Assembly (NCBI RefSeq): GCF_018326425.1
Contig: NZ_AP024601.1
Span: forward strand, 1,972,001 to 2,036,000
Length of the DNA stretch: 64,000 nucleotides
DNA from: Polycladomyces abyssicola
GTDB taxonomy: Bacteria > Bacillota > Bacilli > Thermoactinomycetales > JIR-001
Direction of reading: 5' to 3'
In this document: piece after piece, positions 1 to 8,307 of the stretch
Position numbering within the stretch: the stretch's first letter is position 1
Layout: the number at the start of each line of letters is the position of its first letter
The notes under the pieces: model-generated
Database searches by the model: none
What the model was told of the DNA's origin: nothing
Seen by the model: the letters and a program-made list of their open reading frames with translations, nothing else
Made by a program: the position numbers and the translations under genes

Positions 1-2928
1 TTCCGTTCCGGGCATACGGTAATCCGCTCTTTGCCATTTTCGTTCTACTTCCACCCCGCGTGTCGGACGCCGGTTGGCAAAACGCGGGTTGTGCCGGGGT
101 AACGGTTCGGTCGGCGGTTCGTCCAATACCTCCATACGGACGGTATATTCTTTGTACGCCGGGGTATCCGTCTCCCGATCCGTGTCATTACCCGTCAACA
201 GGTTGACAGCACCCTCTTCGTGATCATTCATGGTGAGATACAACTCCCGCCCCCGCACACGATCCGTCACCAACACAGGTACCCGCACTTGACCGTACGG
301 AGAGGTGAGACGAACCCACATACCGTTCCTCAGCCCCCGCTCCTTCGCCACTTCGGGCGACACTTCCACGAACGCGCGCGGAACTTTGGATCGGATGCCA
401 GCGGAGCGAGCAGTCATGTTGCCTTCGTGGAAATGTTCCAATATGCGACCATTATTCAAATGCAGGTCATACGACGGTTCCCGTTTACGCGGCGGAATCC
501 ATGTCATCGGATGCAGACGTGCCTTCCCGTCCGGGAAAGCAAAACGATCGCGATACAGCAGCGGGGTGTCCGTTCCGTCCGGTAGGACCGGCCATTGTAA
601 ACTGCGGTATCCTTCCAGCCGCTCATACGTGACCCCGGCAAACATCGGTGACAAACGGGCCGCTTCCGCCATGATTTCACCCGGATGTTCATATGACCAG
701 TCCGCTCCCAAGGATCGCGCCACCTTTTGGATGATTTGCCAATCCGGCAACGAATCCCCCAGTGGTTCCAGCGCCGGATACAACCGTTGAATCCGCCGTT
801 CGGTGTTGGTAAATGTCCCTTCCTTCTCCAAACTGGGGCTGGCGGGGAGTACGACATCCGCAAACTGCGCCGTTCGCGTCAAAAACAGATCCTGCACAAT
901 GAGAAACTCCAATTGTTCAAAAGCGCGCTGCACCCGTCGAGCATTGGCATCCACCAGTGCCATATCCTCTCCGACGATGTACATGGCTTTCAATCGTCCG
1001 TCGTGGATCGCATCCACCATCTGGTGATTGTTCCATCCCGGCCGGTCCGGCAACGAAACACCCCACGCTTCTTCATACCGCTTTCGGACACGCTCATCCG
1101 TCACCGGTTCATACCCGGGAAACATATGCGGCATCGCACCGAAATCGCTGGCCCCCTGGACGTTGTTGTGTCCCCTGAGCGGATAGGCCCCTGTGCCGGG
1201 ACGGCCGTAATTTCCCGTCACGAGAAGCAGATTGGAAATGGCGGTGCTGGTATCGCTTCCCCCTGTATGTTGGGTGACGCCCATCGCCCAAAGGATGCAA
1301 ACAGTATCGGCATCGCGGATCATCTCCGCCGCCCGGATCAGGTCAGACACTGCAATCCCCGTAATTTCCTCGGCAAAATCCATTGTAAACGGTTCCAAAC
1401 TACGCCTGTATTCCTCTAAACCGTTCACCCGCTCCTCCAAAAACGACGCATCGTGCCATCCTTGATCCAGAATGTAGCGAGCCAGCGCCGACAACCATAC
1501 GAAATCCGTCCCCGGCCGGGGGCGCAGGAACAGATCTGCCCGCTCCGCCATCTCATGTTTGCGCAGATCGGCGACAATCACCTTCTGGCCGTGCAGTTTT
1601 TGCGCGCGTTTGATCCTCGTCGCCAGTACCGGATGAGACTCGGCCGTGTTGGAACCGACGATGATGACCAAATCCGCCTGTGCGATATCCGAGATCGATC
1701 CCGAATCTCCGCCGTATCCGACCGTGCGGAACAAACCTTGCGTGGCGGGCGATTGGCAATATCGGGAGCAATTGTCTACATTGTGGGTACCAATAACAGC
1801 ACGGGCCAACTTCTGCATCAGATAGGCTTCTTCGTTGGTACATTTGGAAGAAGCGATCAACCCGATGGCATCCGGACCGTACCGGTCCCTGATCGCTCCC
1901 AGCTTCTCGCCGATCACGGCCATCGCTTCCTCCCAGTCCGCCTCTTCAAAGACATCCCCGCGCCGGATCAGCGGTCGGGTCAACCGCTCCTCGCTGTTGA
2001 CGAAATCCCAACCGAACTTCCCTTTGACACACGTGGATATGCCGTTGGCCGGTGCCTCCTCCCGTGGCTGGATCTTCAGGATGCGCCGTCCCTTGGTCCA
2101 TACATCGAAACTGCACCCCACGCCACAGTAAGTGCAGACCGTTTTAGTCTTGCGAATCGTTTTCTCCCGCATGGCCGCTTCCATCTCGGAGATGGCCAGG
2201 ATTTGGCGGTAACCGGGTTCCACTTCCTTGGTGAGGTCGATCATCCCGCGCAGGGTTTCCGGTTTCAATCCGGTCAAAAAGCCTGTTTCCCCCAGCATCG
2301 ATTTTTCCATCAAGGCATTGCACGGACAAACGGTGACACAATGACCGCACGAAACGCACGACGATTCATTGATCGACACGCCGTGGTCCCACACCACCCG
2401 CGGGCGCTCCGCTTCCCAATCGATGGACAGCGTTTCGTTTACCTGTAGATTTTGGCAAGCTTCCACACAACGCCCGCACAAAATGCACTGGTTGGGATCG
2501 TAGCGGTAAAACGGGTTGCTGTCATCCACCGGATAAGGCTTCGGCCGGAACGGTTCCGACTGATGATCCACTTTCATCGCCTTGACCGCCTCATGAAGAT
2601 CGCAGTTGCCGTTATTGTTGTCGCAAACGGTGCAATACAGCTCATGATTGACCAGAATGCGGTCCATCGCCTCTTTTTGTGCCCGTTTCACCCGATCCGA
2701 GATCGTATCGATCTTCATCCCGTCGATCAGCTGCGTGGCGCAGGCGCGAACCATCTCTCCATTCACTTCGACCATGCACAAGTCGCAGGTTTGGATTGGT
2801 CCCAGACTGGGGTGGTAGCACAAATAGGGAATCCGGTCAGCAAGCAGTTCCAGGATTGTTTGAGACGATCGCCCCGTCTTCGCCACACCGTCGCAGACCA
2901 CCGTCACGACGTGATCCATCCGGCTCAT
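1..2928 (-). CDS. fdhA: Formate dehydrogenase alpha subunit, molybdopterin-dependent (3' end cut by window edge)
   Basis: Oxidises formate to CO2 using a molybdopterin cofactor and passes electrons through iron-sulfur clusters. About 976 residues are visible and the reading frame stays open to the window edge, so only a few C-terminal residues are missing. In order: an N-terminal [2Fe-2S] ferredoxin domain with Cys37, Cys48, Cys51 and Cys63; a His/Cys cluster segment; a double [4Fe-4S] ferredoxin region (CILCGRC and CVSCGHC); then the molybdopterin domain opening with CTYCGVGC. The metal ligand lies in SRYCQSPAT, so this is the cysteine form, not the selenocysteine form. The architecture matches the YjgC/YrhE type of soluble formate dehydrogenase. 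The ATG at 2928 is chosen because a GGGGGAGGG ribosome site lies 9 nt upstream. It follows the SDR gene by 19 nt, so the two are probably co-transcribed. The electron acceptor is not shown by this gene alone. Confidence 0.93.
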   Translation of the reverse strand, partial: MSRMDHVVTVVCDGVAKTGRSSQTILELLADRIPYLCYHPSLGPIQTCDLCMVEVNGEMVRACATQLIDGMKIDTISDRVKRAQKEAMDRILVNHELYCTVCDNNNGNCDLHEAVKAMKVDHQSEPFRPKPYPVDDSNPFYRYDPNQCILCGRCVEACQNLQVNETLSIDWEAERPRVVWDHGVSINESSCVSCGHCVTVCPCNALMEKSMLGETGFLTGLKPETLRGMIDLTKEVEPGYRQILAISEMEAAMREKTIRKTKTVCTYCGVGCSFDVWTKGRRILKIQPREEAPANGISTCVKGKFGWDFVNSEERLTRPLIRRGDVFEEADWEEAMAVIGEKLGAIRDRYGPDAIGLIASSKCTNEEAYLMQKLARAVIGTHNVDNCSRYCQSPATQGLFRTVGYGGDSGSISDIAQADLVIIVGSNTAESHPVLATRIKRAQKLHGQKVIVADLRKHEMAERADLFLRPRPGTDFVWLSALARYILDQGWHDASFLEERVNGLEEYRRSLEPFTMDFAEEITGIAVSDLIRAAEMIRDADTVCILWAMGVTQHTGGSDTSTAISNLLLVTGNYGRPGTGAYPLRGHNNVQGASDFGAMPHMFPGYEPVTDERVRKRYEEAWGVSLPDRPGWNNHQMVDAIHDGRLKAMYIVGEDMALVDANARRVQRAFEQLEFLIVQDLFLTRTAQFADVVLPASPSLEKEGTFTNTERRIQRLYPALEPLGDSLPDWQIIQKVARSLGADWSYEHPGEIMAEAARLSPMFAGVTYERLEGYRSLQWPVLPDGTDTPLLYRDRFAFPDGKARLHPMTWIPPRKREPSYDLHLNNGRILEHFHEGNMTARSAGIRSKVPRAFVEVSPEVAKERGLRNGMWVRLTSPYGQVRVPVLVTDRVRGRELYLTMNDHEEGAVNLLTGNDTDRETDTPAYKEYTVRMEVLDEPPTEPLPRHNPRFANRRPTRGVEVERKWQRADYRMPGTE

Positions 2929-2947
2929 CCTGTTGTTCCCTCCCCCT

Positions 2948-3727
2948 TCAATTTCGGATAAACCCGCCTTCGGAATGAATCACCTGTCCCGTAATCCACG
3001 CCGCCTCATCGCTGGCTAAAAATGCGATCAATCTGGCGGCATCCTCCGGTTGTCCCACGCGTCCCATCGGAAACTTGGGCAACAAGTTCCGTTTCAACTC
3101 CTCGGTCATCCAACCGGTATCCGTCGGTCCGGGGTTAACCGCGTTGACGGTGATCCCCTTGTGCGCCACTTCCGCAGCCAACGTTCGCGTAAACGCCTCG
3201 ATGGCCCCCTTTGTGGCCACATAGGACAGCTCTCCCGGCATGGATCCCAGCGATTGCCCGCTGGTCAGATTGATGATCCTCCCACCCGGTCCGCCTTTGT
3301 AGCGGCGTGCAAACTCTGCGCTCAACAATGCGGTCGCCCTTACATTGACGGCATAATGAGCATCCAGCCCTTCCGCGGTGATCGTTTCAAAACTGTCGTT
3401 GATCGACACCGCCGCGTTGTTGACCAGAATAGAAGGAGCGCCCAACCGTTCCCGGACTGTCTCCATCACCAAAGCCGGCGCTTCAGGTTTGGACAAATCG
3501 ACCGCGAGCGCTTCCGCGCGGACACCCAAGGTGCGCAACTCCTGCAACAGCTCCTCCGGTTCCCGCTCCGTTGTCTCCTGAAACGTCATGCGATCATATG
3601 GGGTCCAATGTGTGAAAAATACGTCTGTGCCCTTTTCAGCCAGTGCGCGGCACACGGCCGCACCGATGCCCATTTTGCGCGTGGCACCGGTAACGACGGC
3701 AATTTTGCCCTGTAAACGATCGGACAC
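2948..3727 (-). CDS. SDR-family NAD(P)-dependent oxidoreductase
   Basis: A 259-residue classical short-chain dehydrogenase/reductase. Visible signatures are the Rossmann motif TGATRKMGIG near residue 13, NNAAV, a SGQS segment carrying the catalytic Ser, YVATK with the Tyr-Lys pair, and the C-terminal ITGQVIHSEGG. The nucleotide loop has ATRKMGIG instead of the usual xxxGIG spacing, which is seen in one FabG-like subgroup. The substrate cannot be read from the sequence. Start chosen at GTG (3727) because AGGAAGGTGGG lies just upstream; an ATG further out at 3754 has no ribosome site. It ends 19 nt before the formate dehydrogenase start, so it is likely the first gene of that transcript. A metabolic link between the two is only inference. 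Confidence 0.88.
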   Translation of the reverse strand: MSDRLQGKIAVVTGATRKMGIGAAVCRALAEKGTDVFFTHWTPYDRMTFQETTEREPEELLQELRTLGVRAEALAVDLSKPEAPALVMETVRERLGAPSILVNNAAVSINDSFETITAEGLDAHYAVNVRATALLSAEFARRYKGGPGGRIINLTSGQSLGSMPGELSYVATKGAIEAFTRTLAAEVAHKGITVNAVNPGPTDTGWMTEELKRNLLPKFPMGRVGQPEDAARLIAFLASDEAAWITGQVIHSEGGFIRN

Positions 3728-3842
3728 GTCAACCCACCTTCCTATTACGAACATTCACATTTTGATTGTATCAAAAGGCCATTTCATCCAAAAGGCCGGA
3801 ATGATCCTGGCTGTTCGCTTTCACATGAATGTCAAACACACC

Positions 3843-4103
3843 TTAGTCACTACTTCTTCTCAACCCAATACCCTTTTGCCAGTACACCCACACTTGAAAC
3901 AACAACACCATTCCCAAACCGAAAAAAGCGGTGACATAAAAGGGAATTTCCCGCAAATTGACCCGATCATTGATCTCCACTCCCAGAAAATACACCCCGA
4001 TCCCCTCCCCGTCGGGATGAATCGCCATCATCAAGAGAACGCACGCCTTCCACATGCAAGCGATGCCCAACAACAACCCGATCCCCATCCACCATTTTCG
4101 CAT
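3843..4103 (-). CDS. Small two-helix membrane protein, unknown function
   Basis: About 86 residues with two hydrophobic stretches: one near the N-terminus (WWMGIGLLLGIACMW) and a second near the C-terminus (FYVTAFFGLGMVLLFQVWV). Between them is a short polar loop. No family was recognised. The ATG at 4103 is preferred to the ATG at 4124 because GGGAGGG sits 8 nt upstream of 4103. It lies 115 bp upstream of the SDR gene on the same strand, so it could be the first gene of that transcript. A hydrophobic protein with a good ribosome site is likely real, but nothing in it indicates a job. Confidence 0.6.
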   Translation of the reverse strand: MRKWWMGIGLLLGIACMWKACVLLMMAIHPDGEGIGVYFLGVEINDRVNLREIPFYVTAFFGLGMVLLFQVWVYWQKGIGLRRSSD

Positions 4104-4229
4104 CCACACGTCCCTCCCGTTCATACCCGGTTATACCCTACCGATTTCCCCGGCATCCCCGAAAAGCGCTCAATGCTTGGATATGTGCCTTACGTGATAC
4201 CCCGGTGATGGGCCGGTCAAGGTATATAT

Positions 4230-4303
4230 TACCATACTGGTATTGTTGGTGATTGATTCTTCCAAACAAAGGAGTTCACGAATCCATTGTAATTACGTAT
4301 AAT
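4230..4303 (+). promoter_or_regulatory. Candidate promoter and operator for the oxidase-ZIP pair
   Basis: TTCACG at 4275-4280 and TATAAT at 4298-4303 are separated by 17 bp, a fair sigma-A promoter reading into the multicopper oxidase. Upstream at 4230-4242 is a dyad TACCA-TAC-TGGTA that could bind a repressor or activator. The rest of the 303-bp interval 4104-4406 between the divergent genes shows no coding potential. No known metal-regulator box was recognised. Confidence 0.5.
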
Positions 4304-4406
4304 TTAGATGCGGGAAAATGAGTTGTATTGATCAAACTTTATTTCCTATAACCAAATAAAACAATCCAAAAATTTTTTCGATTAAAAGTTGGAGGAGGGA
4401 AACAAA

Positions 4407-5438
4407 ATGGACACGGGGAAACAATCTCACCGGCGGAATCAAGCCTATTCCCGGCGTGCCTTTCTGAAAGTGGGATTAGGAGGGATGTTAGGAGCGGCGG
4501 GGGCGATGCTCTTGCCCAAAATGTTTCAACAGCAGGACAAGTCGACGTATGCCCAAAACCGTCATGCAACGCATGAGTCCCATTCGATGACGGGGAAGCC
4601 ATCCAAACAAGCATTGGATCAAGCTCACAAAATCCTGACTTCCTTCGACTACGGAAAAGTGAGCAAGCTGCCCGATGGACGCACGTTGCGGGAATATAAC
4701 ATTGTTGCCACGGATAAAGAGATCGAAGTGGCACCAGGTGTCGTTTACCCCGCTTGGACGTTCAACGGGCAAGTACCCGGACCGACAATCCGGGCCACCG
4801 AGGGAGATCTCTTGCGGATCCGCTTCACCAATGCCGGTTCTCATCCGCACACCATTCACTTTCATGGAATTCATCCCGCCAACATGGATGGGGTATTCGA
4901 GGTAGTTCAACCCGGTCAGAGCTTTACTTATGAATTGACGGCTGCACCCTTCGGCTGTCACCTGTACCACTGCCACGTGATGCCGTTGAAAAAGCACATG
5001 GAAAAGGGGTTGTACGGGGCGTTTATCATTGATCCGAGACAACCGAGACCGAAGGCGAAGGAAATGGTGATGGTGATGAATGCCTTTGACACCGACTTTG
5101 ACGAGGAGAATGAATTTTACACAGTCAACGGCTACGTCAACGCGTATTTGGATCGCCCCATCCCACTGAAGGCAAATGAGCTGGTAAGAGTCTATTTGGT
5201 CAACGTCACCGAGTTTGATCTGATCAACTCTTTCCATTTGCACGGGAACATGTTCAAACTATACCGAACCGGTACATCCCTGGACCAATACGAAGTGACG
5301 GACACCGTGATGTTGTGCCAAGGAGAGCGGTCTATTCTGGAATTTTCGTTTCAGTTTCCCGGTCGCTACATGTTCCACGCCCACCAGAGTGAATTTGCCG
5401 AGTTGGGCTGGATGGGTGTATTCGAAGTCATGGAGTAA
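4407..5438 (+). CDS. Tat-exported two-domain multicopper oxidase
   Basis: A 343-residue secreted copper oxidase. The N-terminus has a twin-arginine signal (SRRAFLK, residues 15-21) followed by a hydrophobic helix, so it is exported folded. Two cupredoxin domains follow. Four His-x-His pairs expected of a trinuclear copper centre are visible: H151/H153 (HFHG), H188/H190 (HCH), H277/H279 (HLHG) and H324/H326 (HAH). The only type-1 copper Cys is C189, in domain 1, with H148 and H197 as likely partners. Domain 2 has no equivalent Cys. This places the type-1 site in domain 1, as in copper nitrite reductases and unlike small laccases. Start at ATG 4407 with GGAGGAGGG upstream. The ZIP transporter follows after 14 bp, so a metal oxidase role is likely. 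Substrate unknown; nitrite reductase is less likely because of the full His set. Confidence 0.88.
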   Translation: MDTGKQSHRRNQAYSRRAFLKVGLGGMLGAAGAMLLPKMFQQQDKSTYAQNRHATHESHSMTGKPSKQALDQAHKILTSFDYGKVSKLPDGRTLREYNIVATDKEIEVAPGVVYPAWTFNGQVPGPTIRATEGDLLRIRFTNAGSHPHTIHFHGIHPANMDGVFEVVQPGQSFTYELTAAPFGCHLYHCHVMPLKKHMEKGLYGAFIIDPRQPRPKAKEMVMVMNAFDTDFDEENEFYTVNGYVNAYLDRPIPLKANELVRVYLVNVTEFDLINSFHLHGNMFKLYRTGTSLDQYEVTDTVMLCQGERSILEFSFQFPGRYMFHAHQSEFAELGWMGVFEVME

Positions 5439-5452
5439 GAGAGGTGGATCTG

Positions 5453-6634
5453 ATGGATTCCAAGAAAAAATGGATGTTGGGATTGCTGCCGCTGCTTTTG
5501 TTGGCAGTGGTGGTCGTTGGACTTTTCATGGGGATCGACAAGATCATCCAGCGACCGGATATCCCTTTGGAGGAGATCACGTTTGATCGGGTTTGGTTGG
5601 AAAAAGACCACATCAAGGCACAAGTGACCAACACCGGGACGGACCCTGTTAAAATCGCCCAAGTGACGGTCAACGGGGCAATCTGGAATGCGGATATCCA
5701 GCCGGACCCCGAATTGTCCCGTCTGGAAGAAGCGCAAATCAACATTCCTTATCATTGGGTGGAAGGAGAACCGTACGAAATCACATTGGTGACAGAGACG
5801 GGAGCGAAGTTTTCCGGGGAGGTGGCAGCGGCCACCGAAGCACCGAAACCGAATGCGTCCAGTTTCGGTCTGTTCGCCCTGATCGGGGTGTTGGTCGGGG
5901 TCATCCCCGTCCTCCTCGGTTTGATTTGGAAACCCTTCGTCGCCCGTCTTCAAGGCAAGGGTTATACCTTTATCCTGGCCGTAACGGCTGGATTGCTGCT
6001 CTTTCTGGGGGTTGATTCCTTGGAGGCGGCGTTGGAGCTGGCCTTCGAGTTGCCGGAGGCTTACCAGGGAATCGGATTACTCTTGTTGGCAGGTTTGGGT
6101 AGTTTCTTGATTCTGAACGGAATCAATGAATATGCGCAAACCCGAGAACAGCTGGGTAGAAAATGGTCTCCCCGCCTGACGGTGGCTTATCTGATTGCTT
6201 TCGGGATCGGTCTGCACAACCTGGGGGAAGGATTGGCCATCGGGGCAGCCTTTACGCTGGGGGAAGTGGCGATGGGAGCGTTTCTCATCATGGGCTTTAC
6301 CCTGCACAACATCACCGAAGGTTTGGCGATCGTCGCCCCCATTGCACGAGAACAAATAAGCAGCGTTCGATTGCTCCGGCATTTGTTCCTGCTCGGGTTG
6401 CTGGGAGGTTCTCCGGCAGTGTTGGGAACCTGGATCGGCGGCTTCCTGTACTCCCAAATATGGTCTCTGGTGTTTTTGGGCATTGGTGCCGGAGCCATCT
6501 TTCAAGTGGTAGTGGAAGTAATGAAACTGGCTCGCTCGGAACGGGAAGAGACTCTTTTCTCCCTGCACGGTGCCGCCGGATTGTTGACCGGTATTCTGGT
6601 GATGCTGGTGACAGCCGTTTTCGTCTCCGCGTGA
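5453..6634 (+). CDS. ZIP-family metal transporter with N-terminal extracytoplasmic domain
   Basis: A 393-residue protein in two parts. Residues about 8-27 form a membrane helix, followed by roughly 100 residues of beta-rich soluble sequence (about 40-130) with the feel of an Ig-like or FixG-like domain. Residues about 138-393 form the ZIP permease with seven or eight hydrophobic helices and the two metal-binding signatures, HNLGEG (H255, E259) and HNITEG (H285, E289). ZIP proteins move divalent metals such as Zn, Fe or Mn into the cytoplasm. Start at ATG 5453 with GAGAGGTGG upstream; 14 bp after the oxidase stop. The pairing with an exported oxidase suggests coupled metal oxidation and transport, which is inference. 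No clear terminator was seen downstream before the convergent pyrE. Confidence 0.87.
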   Translation: MDSKKKWMLGLLPLLLLAVVVVGLFMGIDKIIQRPDIPLEEITFDRVWLEKDHIKAQVTNTGTDPVKIAQVTVNGAIWNADIQPDPELSRLEEAQINIPYHWVEGEPYEITLVTETGAKFSGEVAAATEAPKPNASSFGLFALIGVLVGVIPVLLGLIWKPFVARLQGKGYTFILAVTAGLLLFLGVDSLEAALELAFELPEAYQGIGLLLLAGLGSFLILNGINEYAQTREQLGRKWSPRLTVAYLIAFGIGLHNLGEGLAIGAAFTLGEVAMGAFLIMGFTLHNITEGLAIVAPIAREQISSVRLLRHLFLLGLLGGSPAVLGTWIGGFLYSQIWSLVFLGIGAGAIFQVVVEVMKLARSEREETLFSLHGAAGLLTGILVMLVTAVFVSA

Positions 6635-6670
6635 TATCGATCAAGCCGTATATTCCGCCAGTCCCTTCAA

Positions 6671-6699
6671 GAAAAAAATGTGTCCGCTTCGAAACGGAC
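6671..6699 (-). terminator. Terminator of the pyr operon
   Basis: On the minus strand GTCCGTTT and AAGCGGAC form a stem (one G-U pair) followed by ACATTTTTTT. It lies about 130 nt after the pyrE stop. Confidence 0.7.
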
Positions 6700-6757
6700 C
6701 ACGGGCGCAGGCAAAACTCTCTATCGGTCAAACATAACGCCCTCGTTTCTCCTCGTG
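6696..6757. repeat. Long imperfect dyad between convergent ZIP and pyrE genes
   Basis: CGGACCACG and CGTGGTCCG flank an inner GGGCG/CGCCC pair, giving a large hairpin across most of the 196-bp convergent interval. It could act as a second terminator or be a repeat-derived structure. No other copy was found in the window. Confidence 0.5.
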
Positions 6758-6830
6758 GTCCGTACCTCCGCTTTGCCGGTCTCCTAAAGGGCTCCCGGAA
6801 AACTTCGCTCCCCGCATATTCATTCAGCAT

Positions 6831-7406
6831 CTATTTTTGTACCGTGCGACTGCCCGGTTTCACCGCCGGGATACCCTGCTTACACAACGGGCATGCCGCC
6901 GGATCATAGCTGGGAATTTCATACGGCAGCAACGCCCGATATGTCGCGTCAAACGGGACGCGTCCGCCACTGCGGTCGACGATGGAGCCGATCCCGATCA
7001 CCCGTCCGCCCGCCGCTTGAACCAGACGTACCACTTCCATCACTGATCCGCCCGTGGTCACCACATCTTCAACGATGAGGACGCGCTCCCCGGGTTGGAT
7101 CGTGAAGCCGCGGCGCAAGGTCATTTCCCCGTTTTGTCGTTCGGCGAACAGACACCGTACCCCAAGTGCCCTCGCCACTTCATGGGCGATGATCACACCG
7201 CCCAACGCCGGGCCGATCACCAGATCCACCTTTTCATCCCGGAACAGCTCTGCCAGTGCCCGTCCCGCCTGTTCGGCCTCCACCGGGTGTTGCAACAGTT
7301 GTGCGCATTGCATGTATTGGGCGCTGTGCCGACCGGAGGAGAGAAGGAAATGGCCCTCTTTCAACACGCCCGTCCGTTGAATGGCTTCACGTACATCCCA
7401 CGCCAT
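6831..7406 (-). CDS. pyrE: Orotate phosphoribosyltransferase
   Basis: Joins orotate and PRPP to give OMP, step five of UMP synthesis. 191 residues. The PRPP-binding motif VLIVEDVVTTGGS is visible near the centre. The C-terminal tail carries CPLCKQG, a CxxC pair seen in some Gram-positive PyrE proteins. It is the last gene of the pyr operon and begins 1 nt after the pyrF stop, with GTGAGGAGG inside the end of pyrF as ribosome site. A terminator follows at 6671-6699. Confidence 0.95.
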   Translation of the reverse strand: MAWDVREAIQRTGVLKEGHFLLSSGRHSAQYMQCAQLLQHPVEAEQAGRALAELFRDEKVDLVIGPALGGVIIAHEVARALGVRCLFAERQNGEMTLRRGFTIQPGERVLIVEDVVTTGGSVMEVVRLVQAAGGRVIGIGSIVDRSGGRVPFDATYRALLPYEIPSYDPAACPLCKQGIPAVKPGSRTVQK

Positions 7407-7407
7407 G

Positions 7408-8151
7408 TTATATCCTCCTCACTTTCGTAATGTCCTGTTGGATCTGTTCGTAAACGCGCACCGGATCATCCGCCCGCAAAATGGCCCGTCCCATCACCAA
7501 ATAATCGGCGCCATTCTGTATTGCTTGCTCCGGCGTCATCACCCGTTTTTGGTCGTCGGATGCTACACCCTGGGGTCGGATGCCGGGAACCACTGCGATT
7601 CCTTCCGTTCCCGCTTCCCGCATGGCCTGTTTCACCATCGGCACTTCCCAACCGGAACAAACGATCCCGTGCAGGCCCGCTTGAGCAACCAGTCCCGCAT
7701 AGCGTCGGACACAGTCCTCCACTGTCCCCGGAATGCCGATCTCTTCATTCATCGTCCGCTGGTCATTGGAAGTGAGTTGGGTGACGCCGACCAACCGCAT
7801 GGTGTCCGCTCCGGCCACCTCCGCCGCTTCCCTCGCCGCGGCCATCATGGAGACGCCACCCCCCGCATGAAGGGTGAGCATATCCACTCCCAGGTTGGCG
7901 ACGGATTTCACGGCATGATAGACAGTATGGGGAATATCATGCAACTTCAGGTCAAGAAACACCGGATACCCCCGCTCTTTCAAGCTGGCCACCCATGTGG
8001 GACCCGTGGCGTAAAACAGCTGCATCCCCACTTTGAGAAACGGCCTTTTTTCCCACGGAAACCCTGCCAGAAACGATTCGGCCGCATCCTGCGTCGGCAA
8101 GTCCAGTGCGATGATGATGGTGGGGTCAGTTTGAGCGGTTGAACTGGTCAT
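7408..8151 (-). CDS. pyrF: Orotidine 5'-phosphate decarboxylase
   Basis: Removes CO2 from OMP to give UMP, the last step of the pathway. 247 residues, a TIM barrel. The catalytic motif DLKLHDIPHTV is present and the C-terminal PGIRPQG phosphate loop is clear. AAAGGAGA precedes the ATG at 8151. In B. subtilis pyrK and pyrD lie between carB and pyrF; here only a 156-bp gap with a repeat element is found, so the gene order is shortened at this point. Confidence 0.96.
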   Translation of the reverse strand: MTSSTAQTDPTIIIALDLPTQDAAESFLAGFPWEKRPFLKVGMQLFYATGPTWVASLKERGYPVFLDLKLHDIPHTVYHAVKSVANLGVDMLTLHAGGGVSMMAAAREAAEVAGADTMRLVGVTQLTSNDQRTMNEEIGIPGTVEDCVRRYAGLVAQAGLHGIVCSGWEVPMVKQAMREAGTEGIAVVPGIRPQGVASDDQKRVMTPEQAIQNGADYLVMGRAILRADDPVRVYEQIQQDITKVRRI

Positions 8152-8209
8152 CGAATGTCTCCTTTCCGTATCTGTGACGGTTTGGGAAATCCGTTGTCTC
8201 AGGGCCCCG

Positions 8210-8280
8210 GGTGAGCTGGTTTCCCTCTGGCTCCTCTTTTCGCTTTGCTCAAAAGGTCGCTCGCGTAAAACCAGCCACCC
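8210..8280 (+). repeat. Two-copy intergenic hairpin repeat, copy 1
   Basis: A roughly 70-bp element in the carB-pyrF gap that aligns closely with 20113-20180. Both contain GCTCAAA, GGTCGCTCG and GCCACCC. The ends pair with each other: GAGCTGGTTT here and AAACCAGC at the right end. In the other copy the arms read GCCGTTTTCCC and GGGAAAACGGC, so both sides of the stem have changed together. Confidence 0.7.
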
Positions 8281-8307
8281 TTCATCCTTTCAAATAATCA
8301 GCCATTT

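Noticed and set aside
4328-4335. TTGATCAA resembling an FNR/CRP site
   Set aside because: The two halves overlap without the 4-bp spacer these regulators need.
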